This document shows, one piece after another, positions 1-5,736 of a DNA stretch of 6,009 nucleotides; within the stretch, counting starts at the first letter, position 1, and each line of letters opens with the position of its first letter. This DNA is from Atribacterota bacterium (GTDB lineage: Bacteria > Atribacterota > Phoenicimicrobiia > Phoenicimicrobiales > Phoenicimicrobiaceae), in assembly GCA_030666935.1 (NCBI GenBank), contig DAOUWX010000117.1:1-6009 (forward strand). The letters run 5' to 3'. The position numbers were made by a program, and so were the translations under genes. Under the pieces are notes generated by a model that was not told where the DNA came from, did no database searches, and worked only from the letters and a program-made list of their open reading frames with translations.

Positions 1-842
1 ATTTCAGCGGCTTTATTAACTTCATGCAAAGTTAAACTTGAACTCCCGCTGATATTAAACAACAACCCTTTAGCTCCATCAATTTTTGTATCTAAAATTG
101 GACTGTTCACAGCTCTTTGGGCTGCTTCTACAGCTCGGTTTTCACCACTGGCTCTCCCTAGTCCCATAATAGCTGTACCAGCATTTTCTATAATCATTTT
201 TACATCTGCAAAATCCACATTTATTAAACCTGGCTCGACTACAATTTCGGTAATTCCCTGAATACCATGCAGCAGAACCTCATCAGCAATTTTAAAAGCA
301 TCCAATACAGAAGTATTTTCCTCAACAATCTGAAGTAACCTATCATTAGGTATTACAATTAAAGTATCTACACATTCTTTTAATGATTTTATTCCTTCCT
401 CAGCCCGTCCCATCCTTTTATGACCTTCAAAAGAAAAAGGCTTAGTCACTACGCCCACCGTTAAGGCACCTAAGTCTTTAGATATCCGAGCAACGATAGG
501 AGCACCACCGGTTCCAGTTCCGCCTCCCATTCCAGCGGTAATGAATACCATATCTGCTCCTTTTAAAGCTTTAGCAATCCTATCTTTATCTTCTTCCGCA
601 GCTTTACGGCCAATTTCAGGATCCGATCCACTACCTAAACCCTTGGTTATCCTGCTACCGATTTGTATTTTTTGTTCAGCATTAGAAAAGGCTAACACTT
701 GAGCATCGGTATTAGCGGAAATATAATTAACCCCTTGTAATTTTGCATCAATCATTCTATTAACAGCATTTCCGCCACCACCGCCTATACCGAGTACTTT
801 TATCTCGATAAATTCTCCTACTTTATTATTAAGGTTAAGCAA
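1..842 (-). CDS. ftsZ: Cell division protein FtsZ, N-terminal 280 residues (runs off the window)
   Basis: Tubulin-like GTPase that polymerises at mid-cell into the division ring and recruits the rest of the divisome. Reading the minus strand from 842 gives an open frame to the window edge. The glycine-rich nucleotide loop GIGGGGGNAV lies at residues 18-27, the tubulin signature GGGTGTGG at about 106-113, and the T7 synergy-loop residues NVDFAD at 208-213 (the N, D and D that complete the GTPase site of the next subunit). About three quarters of a usual FtsZ is present; the C-terminal linker and the FtsA-binding tail lie outside. The start is TTG: no ATG precedes the glycine loop in frame, and TTG sits 7 bases after a GGGGAGG ribosome site. 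It follows ftsA by 57 bases, as expected for co-expressed partners. Identification is very secure; the TTG start is well supported but inferred. Confidence 0.97.
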   Translation of the reverse strand, partial: MLNLNNKVGEFIEIKVLGIGGGGGNAVNRMIDAKLQGVNYISANTDAQVLAFSNAEQKIQIGSRITKGLGSGSDPEIGRKAAEEDKDRIAKALKGADMVFITAGMGGGTGTGGAPIVARISKDLGALTVGVVTKPFSFEGHKRMGRAEEGIKSLKECVDTLIVIPNDRLLQIVEENTSVLDAFKIADEVLLHGIQGITEIVVEPGLINVDFADVKMIIENAGTAIMGLGRASGENRAVEAAQRAVNSPILDTKIDGAKGLLFNISGSSSLTLHEVNKAAE

Positions 843-849
843 TTTGTAA

Positions 850-856
850 CCTCCCC
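850..856 (-). promoter_or_regulatory. Strong ribosome binding site of ftsZ (GGGGAGG)
   Basis: The minus strand reads GGGGAGG, then seven bases (TTACAAA), then TTG. The match to the 16S rRNA tail is the longest in the window. It decides the non-ATG start of ftsZ and may offset the lower efficiency of a TTG codon. Confidence 0.85.
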
Positions 857-872
857 GCAAATAATGGAATAT

Positions 873-890
873 TTGCCTATTTAAAGGCAA
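873..890 (-). repeat. Short inverted repeat (hairpin) between ftsA and ftsZ
   Basis: TTGCCT and AGGCAA form a perfect 6-bp stem around a 6-base AT loop. In the transcript the T-rich tracts come before the hairpin, not after it, and the hairpin is followed by ATATTCC, so it does not look like an intrinsic terminator for ftsA. It ends 16 bases upstream of the ftsZ ribosome site. It could serve as an mRNA-stability or processing element, or be incidental; the stem is short. Confidence 0.45.
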
Positions 891-899
891 TAAAAAAAA

Positions 900-2138
900 C
901 TAAAAAAAATCTTTTAACCAGCTGATAATTTTAGTAAAAATATTTTTCGCTCCTGTTTTTCTTTTAGTCGATTGGAATGATCTTCCGATAGAATATTTTT
1001 CGGTAGCAAAACTTAACAATCCAATTGCTTCAGAATAGGATGGGTCGTTTACCATATCTGCTAACTCACCTTCGTAGTGAGGTCTCCCTAATCGAGAGGG
1101 TAAATTTAAAACCTGTTCTGCAACTTCTGAGATACCGGGTAGTAAAGAACTTCCTCCGGTTACAACTATTCCTCCGGGAATCATATTGTAACACCCCGAT
1201 TTTCTAACTTCAGTTCCTATCAAATCAAATATCTCACTTACCCGGGGTTCAATTATTTCTACCAGGTACTTTTGGGAAACATTATTCTTATCTTTTCCGT
1301 CTATACCGGAAATCGCTACTAATTTTTCAGGAGAAACATTATTTTCAACTGTGCTTCCATAGTTAATTTTTATCTTTTCAGCTTCTTCTATAGAAGTTCT
1401 TAAACCAACGGCTAAATCATTGGTTATCTGAATACCTCCTACTGGTAGAACTGCGGAATAAGCCAATCCGCCTTCAACAAAAATTGCTATTTCAGTAGTC
1501 CCAGCACCAATATCAATTAATAAAACCCCTAAATCTTTTTCGGCATTACTTAAAATTGCATTACTGGAAGCTAGGGTTCCAAAAATTATTTCCTCAATGT
1601 CCAAGCCCGCTCCTTCTACACATTTAATTAAATTTTGCACAGCGGTAATTGAGCCGGTTACAATATGGACTTTACACTCCAATCTTGCTCCCGACATTCC
1701 CAGAGGATCCGATATTCCACTCTGGCCGTCAACTATGAATTCGCGGCTTAAGGTATGAATTAATTCTTTATCAGAAGATATTATTCCAGCTTTAGCAGCT
1801 TCTATAACCTTTTCAATGTCGTTTTCTGTAATTTCTGGGGATTCTCCGGAAATAGCAATAACTCCTTTGCTATTTACAGAGGTTATGTGACTTCCTGCGA
1901 TAGAAACAAAAGCAGAATTAAAACGAGTTCCTGCCATACGTTCAGCACTTTCAATAGATTCTTTTACTGACTGAATAGCTTGATCTAAATCTATAATTAC
2001 TCCTTTTCTTATTCCCAGGGAGGGTGCTGTCCCTATACCAATAATTTCTATCTGATCGTCCTCACCTAATTCACCTACAACTGTACATACTTTTCCGGAA
2101 CCTATATCCAGACCAACTATAATTTCATCCATTCCCAT
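900..2138 (-). CDS. ftsA: Cell division protein FtsA, actin-like membrane tether of FtsZ
   Basis: Actin-family ATPase on the cytoplasmic membrane that anchors FtsZ filaments and recruits later division proteins. The 412-residue length is normal. Motifs in order are phosphate-1 GLDIGSGKVC (residues 9-18), the FtsA-specific 1C/SHS2 region at roughly 85-165, phosphate-2 LLIDIGAGTTEIAIF (206-220), and the adenosine motif GGIVVTGGSSLLPGI (322-336). A basic linker (about 386-398) leads to a C-terminal amphipathic helix, NIFTKIISWLKDFF (399-412), the membrane-targeting sequence. The chosen ATG lies 8 bases after GGGAGG; a second ATG two codons later is spaced less well. It sits between ftsQ (85 bases upstream) and ftsZ (57 bases downstream), the classical order. 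MreB or a DnaK-like protein is excluded by the 1C region, the C-terminal helix and the context. Confidence 0.97.
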   Translation of the reverse strand: MGMDEIIVGLDIGSGKVCTVVGELGEDDQIEIIGIGTAPSLGIRKGVIIDLDQAIQSVKESIESAERMAGTRFNSAFVSIAGSHITSVNSKGVIAISGESPEITENDIEKVIEAAKAGIISSDKELIHTLSREFIVDGQSGISDPLGMSGARLECKVHIVTGSITAVQNLIKCVEGAGLDIEEIIFGTLASSNAILSNAEKDLGVLLIDIGAGTTEIAIFVEGGLAYSAVLPVGGIQITNDLAVGLRTSIEEAEKIKINYGSTVENNVSPEKLVAISGIDGKDKNNVSQKYLVEIIEPRVSEIFDLIGTEVRKSGCYNMIPGGIVVTGGSSLLPGISEVAEQVLNLPSRLGRPHYEGELADMVNDPSYSEAIGLLSFATEKYSIGRSFQSTKRKTGAKNIFTKIISWLKDFF

Positions 2139-2146
2139 ATTTATAA

Positions 2147-2152
2147 CCTCCC
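2147..2152 (-). promoter_or_regulatory. Ribosome binding site of ftsA (GGGAGG)
   Basis: GGGAGG on the minus strand, 8 bases before the ATG at 2138. It favours this ATG over the one two codons downstream, which would be 14 bases away. Confidence 0.8.
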
Positions 2153-2166
2153 GTATGCTTTAAAAT

Positions 2167-2195
2167 ATCATACACTATTAAAAAATTAAAGTAAA
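2167..2195 (-). promoter_or_regulatory. Candidate housekeeping-sigma promoter for ftsA-ftsZ
   Basis: On the minus strand TTTACT (2190-2195, four of six matches to TTGACA) is followed by exactly 17 bases and then TATGAT (2167-2172, five of six matches to TATAAT). Transcription would begin near 2160, just ahead of the ftsA ribosome site. The region is AT-rich, so chance matches are likely. The case rests on the exact spacing and on the position in the 85-base ftsQ-ftsA gap, where extra ftsAZ promoters are common in other bacteria. A weak inverted repeat, GTATG (minus strand 2169-2173) with CATAC (2153-2157), overlaps the -10 region. Confidence 0.4.
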
Positions 2196-2223
2196 TATAC
2201 TAATGTCTTTAATTTTACAAACA

Positions 2224-3039
2224 TCATTTTTTTAATTTTATTACTAAACTATCTTTAAAGCGAATATCTATATATTCTACTAATAATGTTTCTCTTTCAA
2301 TTTTTTCCAGGGCTTCTCTTAACAGATTTTCTTTGTTAATAATCACCTCTGGGCTATTCACCCTAACTTTTAAGGTAGCATCCTTATTGTAAATCATAAA
2401 ATCATCTGGGGATAATATTTCTATCCGGCAAAATCTCTTGGGCAATATCACCTCTGCTGAATTAATGCTCTCTAATGCTGTCCTAAATTCAGATTTATCT
2501 ATAATTTCTCCTATTTTTATCTCATCAATCTCTAATCCTGATAGTAGGGGCAGGGTAAACCCTTCCTCCGTTTCATCAATTTTGGATAAAACCATTCCCT
2601 CTTTAGTGGAAAAAAAATATCCTTCTCCAATATGAACAATTGCTGCTGCTTTTCTTTCTTTTAAGGAAATAATGATTTTATCGGGTATTACCCGTTTTAT
2701 TTCCACCTCTTTTATCCAGGGTTCCTGCATTAAAGAATTTATAGATTTTTTTAGATCTAATTTAAAGATATTTTTGCTCAATTGTATCCCGGACTTAAAA
2801 AATATTTCATCCTCACCTAGACAATCATTACCTTTGATAATAACCTCTTCGACATTGCAAAAATTTGAACTAAATATAAAATTGAAAAAATTCCAGCCTA
2901 AAAAACCTATAACCAAATAAAAAACTAATATCTTGGTTACTCTTGCTGATATAGGCTGATGCTTTTCGCCTTTCTCTTCTTCTTCCCCTAATTCCTCCTC
3001 TTCTTCCATCCATTCTTCATTCTCGTCAGTTCTTTTCAT
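2224..3039 (-). CDS. ftsQ: Cell division protein FtsQ/DivIB, single-pass membrane protein with POTRA domain
   Basis: Bitopic divisome protein that joins FtsL and FtsB (DivIC) and helps control septal peptidoglycan synthesis. The 271 residues show a cytoplasmic tail (1-36) that is strikingly acidic at 5-25, with runs of four and five Glu. A single transmembrane segment follows at about 37-56, then a POTRA domain at about 58-131 (starting NVEEVIIKGN, with EPWIKEVEIKRVIPDKI inside). The extracytoplasmic beta domain ends in a strand-like segment, VEYIDIRFKDSLVIKLKK, the type of edge that contacts partner proteins in this family. The ATG is preceded by GGAG with a 9-base gap. The name rests on topology, POTRA placement and position directly before ftsA; sequence conservation in this family is low. 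divIB is the equivalent name in Gram-positive bacteria. Confidence 0.93.
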   Translation of the reverse strand: MKRTDENEEWMEEEEELGEEEEKGEKHQPISARVTKILVFYLVIGFLGWNFFNFIFSSNFCNVEEVIIKGNDCLGEDEIFFKSGIQLSKNIFKLDLKKSINSLMQEPWIKEVEIKRVIPDKIIISLKERKAAAIVHIGEGYFFSTKEGMVLSKIDETEEGFTLPLLSGLEIDEIKIGEIIDKSEFRTALESINSAEVILPKRFCRIEILSPDDFMIYNKDATLKVRVNSPEVIINKENLLREALEKIERETLLVEYIDIRFKDSLVIKLKK

Positions 3040-3048
3040 CTACCCGGT

Positions 3049-3052
3049 CTCC
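3049..3052 (-). promoter_or_regulatory. Ribosome binding site of ftsQ (GGAG)
   Basis: GGAG on the minus strand, 9 bases before ATG. A GGG nearer the start (3043-3045) is too close to serve. It is a moderate site, weaker than those of ftsA and ftsZ. Confidence 0.6.
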
Positions 3053-3063
3053 GTTTTTACCAT

Positions 3064-3122
3064 ATACGAAATACTATATACTCGATACTAATTTATCTTC
3101 TGTCTTCTTTCTTCTCTTTTCC
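3064..3122. repeat. Heptamer-phased repeat block 1 in the murB-ftsQ spacer
   Basis: On the plus strand four contiguous seven-base units occur at 3064-3091: ATACGAA, ATACTAT, ATACTCG, ATACTAA. Three T bases follow, then a pyrimidine-rich set at 3095-3122: ATCTTCT, GTCTTCT, TTCTTCT, CTTTTCC. The phase is exact within each set. Seven is not a multiple of three and the plus strand has no sensible frame here, so this is not coding. Its combined pattern recurs at 3181-3212. Function unknown. Confidence 0.8.
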
Positions 3123-3161
3123 CAACTAGTTAACCAGGTAACCAGCTAACTAACCAACTAT
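3122..3161. repeat. Imperfect octamer tandem array
   Basis: Five contiguous eight-base plus-strand units: CCAACTAG, TTAACCAG, GTAACCAG, CTAACTAA, CCAACTAT. All five carry AAC at positions 3-5 and the rough consensus is NTAACYAG. TAGTTA (3127-3132) and TAACTA (3147-3152) are inverted copies that could form a 6-bp stem. The array directly follows heptamer block 1. It is non-coding and of unknown function. Confidence 0.8.
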
Positions 3162-3173
3162 ATGCTATTTTCT

Positions 3174-3233
3174 TCACGCGATACTCGGTACTTTTTTTAT
3201 CTTCTATCTTCTCATTCTTTAACGAGATACGAA
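3174..3233. repeat. Heptamer-phased repeat block 2 in the murB-ftsQ spacer
   Basis: Plus-strand units are TCACGCG, ATACTCG, GTACTTT (3174-3194), then four T bases, then ATCTTCT, ATCTTCT, CATTCTT, TAACGAG, ATACGAA (3199-3233). The stretch 3181-3211 repeats 3078-3107 at about 26 of 31 aligned positions with one single-base indel, so the two blocks are direct copies of one composite element. The last unit ends one base before the murB stop codon (3235-3237). Confidence 0.78.
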
Positions 3234-3234
3234 T

Positions 3235-4155
3235 TTAGGGTTCTCCTAAAATTTCTATTTCGCGTTCTAATTTTATTCCAAAATTTTTCTTTACTCTTTT
3301 CTCAATCTCTTCAATTAAATATAAAATATCTCCGGCTGACGCACCGCCATTATTCACAATAAAATTAGCGTGCCTGGTAGAGACCTCTGCTTTGCCTCGA
3401 GATAAACCCTTCGCTCCAACCTTTTCGATCAATTCTCCGGCATAATAACCGGGTGGATTTTTAAATATGCTGCCCGCGCTGAATTTATCCAAAGGCTGGC
3501 TGTTTTTTCTGATTTCAATATTTTGTTTTATTTTAGATTCAATTTCTTCCTTATTCCCCTTTTTCAGCAGTAGAGTTGCTTCTAAAATTATCATCTGCTC
3601 GCCTTTTAAATTACATTCACGATAATTAAAATCTAAATTAGATTTGGAGGTTATTTCTATTTTATTTTCCCAGGTTAAAAAAGTTACATTTTGTACTACG
3701 TCTGCCATGCAGTATCCTTTAAAACTGGCGTTATTAATTATTGCTCCACCCAAAGCCCCGGGAATAGCACAGGCAAATTCTAATCCGCTCAATTCTCTAT
3801 TTAAAGCCATCTTACTCAGATATACTAATGAAACTCCTGCACCTATTTTTACAATTTTATCAGAAAATTCTATTTTTTTAAAATCTTTATTTAGGTTGAT
3901 TACCAAACCTCTTATCCCGTTATCCAAAATCAATAAGTTTGTTCCATTTCCCATAACCCGGAAAGGTAAATTAAATTCTTTGGAAATAGAAACGACTTTT
4001 TTTAAATCTTCGACATTTCCAGGGCTGCAAAAAACATCAGCAGGTCCGCCAATTCTTAATGAAGTATGATTCTTTAATGGCTCATCGTATTTAATTATAT
4101 GGTCAATCCCTTGTATTTTGCACTCATTTTTTATAATATCTATATTTATGTTCAT
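3235..4155 (-). CDS. murB: UDP-N-acetylenolpyruvoylglucosamine reductase (MurB)
   Basis: Cytoplasmic FAD enzyme that reduces UDP-GlcNAc-enolpyruvate to UDP-MurNAc with NADPH, the second committed step of peptidoglycan synthesis. The 306 residues contain SLRIGGPAD (32-40), the FAD-binding GNGTNLLI (69-76) and IPGALGGAIINNAS (131-144), and NYRE with the substrate arginine R179. KFSAGSIFKNP (224-234) carries the proton-donor serine S229, and LEREIEIL (296-303) carries a C-terminal glutamate, probably E299, that completes the active site. The length fits the shorter (type II) MurB group. The ATG lies 12 bases after the murC stop, and no Shine-Dalgarno sequence is visible in that gap (TATTATTTAAAA). 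The nearest AAGGA is about 19 bases upstream, inside the end of murC. Translation coupling with murC is the likely explanation. Confidence 0.97.
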   Translation of the reverse strand: MNINIDIIKNECKIQGIDHIIKYDEPLKNHTSLRIGGPADVFCSPGNVEDLKKVVSISKEFNLPFRVMGNGTNLLILDNGIRGLVINLNKDFKKIEFSDKIVKIGAGVSLVYLSKMALNRELSGLEFACAIPGALGGAIINNASFKGYCMADVVQNVTFLTWENKIEITSKSNLDFNYRECNLKGEQMIILEATLLLKKGNKEEIESKIKQNIEIRKNSQPLDKFSAGSIFKNPPGYYAGELIEKVGAKGLSRGKAEVSTRHANFIVNNGGASAGDILYLIEEIEKRVKKNFGIKLEREIEILGEP

Positions 4156-4167
4156 TTTTAAATAATA

Positions 4168-5556
4168 TCAAAATTCCTTTGTTTTCTTCAATCGTTTAGC
4201 CAATTCCTGGGCAACAGTCCAAATATCTCCCGCACCCATAGTTATTATTATATCTCCGGGTTGAATAATTTCAGATAAATAACTTAAAATATTATCTTTG
4301 GAAGGCAAATATTTTATCTGTCTATGGTTGGTTTTTTCAATTTCCCCAAATATAGTCTCTCCGCTAATTCCGGATATGGGTGATTCATTGGCTGAATAAA
4401 TATCATCAATAATTACATAATCGGCATCAAAAAATGCCTTACCAAACTTTTCTGCTAAAAGTTTAGTTCTGCTGAAGCGGTGGGGCTGAAATATGGCAAT
4501 TATTCTTCTATTTTGCCAGCTGCTTTTTAAAGCACTTAAGGTTGCTTTAATCTCTGTAGGATGATGAGCATAATCATCAATAATTAATATATTGTCATCA
4601 GTATTGGCAACAACTTCCATTCTTCTATGTACTCCTCGAAAGTCGCTCAATGTCTTAGTAATTTCCCTAAAACTTATTCCCAGTTCCAGAGCAACAGTAA
4701 TTGCCGCTAAAGCATTTAAAATATTGTGATATCCGGCAACTTTTAAATAAAGTTCACCGATTTTTTTACCCTGCCAATATATTTTTGATTTAGAATTTAA
4801 CTTATCTAATTCTACATCTTTAGCCATTAGATCCGCTTCAGTAAATATTCCATAAGATACATGACTTCTTCCACATTGTTTTACCAGTCCCTTTATATTA
4901 TCGCAATCCTTGCATAATATGACTCGTCCATTATCAGGAACTTTATCAATAAATTTCCTAAAATCTTTTAGAATGTTTTCCATATTTTCATAATGATCTA
5001 AATGGTCATCTTCTATATTGGTAACTATAACCATTTGTGGATTCAATTCCAAAAACGAACCGTCACTTTCATCGGCTTCTACAACTATGTGATTTCCTTT
5101 CCCTAATTTAGCATTATTTTTAAAATTGTTTAGCTCTCCTCCCACTACTACGGTAGGATTGAAACCGCTTTTTTCTAATAATAGACTTATCATGGAAGCA
5201 GTGGTGCTCTTACCGTGTGTACCGGCAATTGCTATTCCATATTTATTGTCCATAAGTTTTGCCAGCATTTCAGCCCTTTTGATTATGGTAATCTTTCTAT
5301 CCCTAGCACTCTTTATTTCTGAATTAGACTCAGGGATTGCCGATGAAACTACTACTAAATCTGCCCTTTCTACATTATTTTCATTATGACCTTTAAAAAT
5401 AGTTGCTCCCTTATCAGCTAATCTTTTGGTTATCTTTGAAGGTGCAATATCGGAACCACTTATCTTATGACCTGAATCAAGAAGGATTGAGGCTAAGCCG
5501 CTCATTCCTGATCCACCAATTCCAATAAAATGTATATGTATTTTTTTTTCATTCAT
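4168..5556 (-). CDS. murC: UDP-N-acetylmuramate--L-alanine ligase (MurC)
   Basis: Cytoplasmic ATP-dependent ligase that adds L-alanine to UDP-MurNAc, the first amino acid of the peptide stem; it uses the product of the adjacent murB. With the ATG start the protein has 462 residues, normal for MurC. Motifs are the UDP-binding loop GIGGSGMSG (12-20), the ATP loop AGTHGKSTT (111-119), EADESDGSF (160-168) and NIEDDHLDHY (180-189) at the metal and ATP site. The C-terminal domain shows RGVHRRME (307-314), DDYAHHPTEI (327-336), QPHRFSRT (357-364) and MGAGDIW (440-446). The HHPTEI and RGVHRR signatures favour MurC over MurD, MurE or MurF. The frame can be extended five codons to a GTG at 5571, but that codon overlaps the ribosome site; ATG at 5556, or TTG one codon before it, is better. 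Confidence 0.96.
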   Translation of the reverse strand: MNEKKIHIHFIGIGGSGMSGLASILLDSGHKISGSDIAPSKITKRLADKGATIFKGHNENNVERADLVVVSSAIPESNSEIKSARDRKITIIKRAEMLAKLMDNKYGIAIAGTHGKSTTASMISLLLEKSGFNPTVVVGGELNNFKNNAKLGKGNHIVVEADESDGSFLELNPQMVIVTNIEDDHLDHYENMENILKDFRKFIDKVPDNGRVILCKDCDNIKGLVKQCGRSHVSYGIFTEADLMAKDVELDKLNSKSKIYWQGKKIGELYLKVAGYHNILNALAAITVALELGISFREITKTLSDFRGVHRRMEVVANTDDNILIIDDYAHHPTEIKATLSALKSSWQNRRIIAIFQPHRFSRTKLLAEKFGKAFFDADYVIIDDIYSANESPISGISGETIFGEIEKTNHRQIKYLPSKDNILSYLSEIIQPGDIIITMGAGDIWTVAQELAKRLKKTKEF

Positions 5557-5567
5557 CAAATATAATT

Positions 5568-5573
5568 CCACCT
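5568..5573 (-). promoter_or_regulatory. Ribosome binding site of murC (AGGTGG)
   Basis: AGGTGG on the minus strand, after a run of seven A. It matches the AGGTG part of an extended GGAGGTGAT site. It lies 11 bases before ATG (5554-5556) and 8 before TTG (5557-5559). The upstream GTG at 5569-5571 is inside the site, which argues against that start. Confidence 0.55.
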
Positions 5574-5577
5574 TTTT

Positions 5578-5598
5578 TTCGTATTGCGTATTGCGTAA
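5578..5598. repeat. Heptamer array in the murG-murC spacer, copy 1
   Basis: Three contiguous seven-base units, read on the minus strand as TTACGCA, ATACGCA, ATACGAA. They belong to the same ATACGNA-type family as the units in the murB-ftsQ spacer, but here the ATACG form is on the minus strand. The array ends just upstream of the murC ribosome site. Confidence 0.7.
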
Positions 5599-5640
5599 AG
5601 AAAAAACAGTTTAAAAACTTAAATTAAAAATTAGTTTTTT

Positions 5641-5661
5641 ATTACATTTCGTATTACATAA
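5641..5661. repeat. Heptamer array in the murG-murC spacer, degenerate copy 2
   Basis: Seven-base phased units on the plus strand: ATTACAT, TTCGTAT, TACATAA. The middle unit is the complement of ATACGAA. The rest of the 165-base spacer (5572-5736) is AT-rich. It holds a weak AAAAACT (5613-5619) and AGTTTTT (5633-5639) inverted repeat but no convincing promoter or terminator. Confidence 0.5.
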
Positions 5662-5736
5662 ACCCCAAACTCTACATTTATATTCAACAATAATTTATGG
5701 TTTTCCTGCTTTGTTGGTAAAATATTTCTTCTATTT

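Noticed and set aside
2672..2920. Plus-strand open frame opposite ftsQ
   Set aside because: Antisense to the POTRA-coding region of ftsQ, with no start signals or recognisable domain.
3122..3233. CRISPR array or transposon ends in the murB-ftsQ spacer
   Set aside because: Units are only seven or eight bases with no unique spacers, no long inverted ends, no target duplication and no transposase or cas gene in view.
3162..3362. Plus-strand open frame across the repeat spacer and the end of murB
   Set aside because: It runs through heptamer repeats and into antisense murB; its residue composition reflects pyrimidine-rich repeats, not a protein.
3644..4069. Plus-strand open frame of 141 codons opposite murB
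   Set aside because: It lies fully inside an intact murB with all catalytic motifs, has no ribosome site that I can see, and its protein resembles no family. It is a shadow frame.
5126..5389. Plus-strand open frame of 87 codons opposite murC
   Set aside because: Antisense to the conserved ATP-binding region of murC; its apparent hydrophobic character follows from the complementary codons.
5557..5571. Longer murC start at GTG 5571
   Set aside because: The GTG overlaps the AGGTGG ribosome site and has only an A-run upstream; ATG at 5556 gives the usual MurC N-terminus just before the GIGGSGM loop.
5600..5640. Intrinsic terminator after murG
   Set aside because: AAAAACT and AGTTTTT can pair, but the stem has only one GC pair and a long AT loop. 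It also sits about 100 bases after the murG stop, so it is too weak to call.
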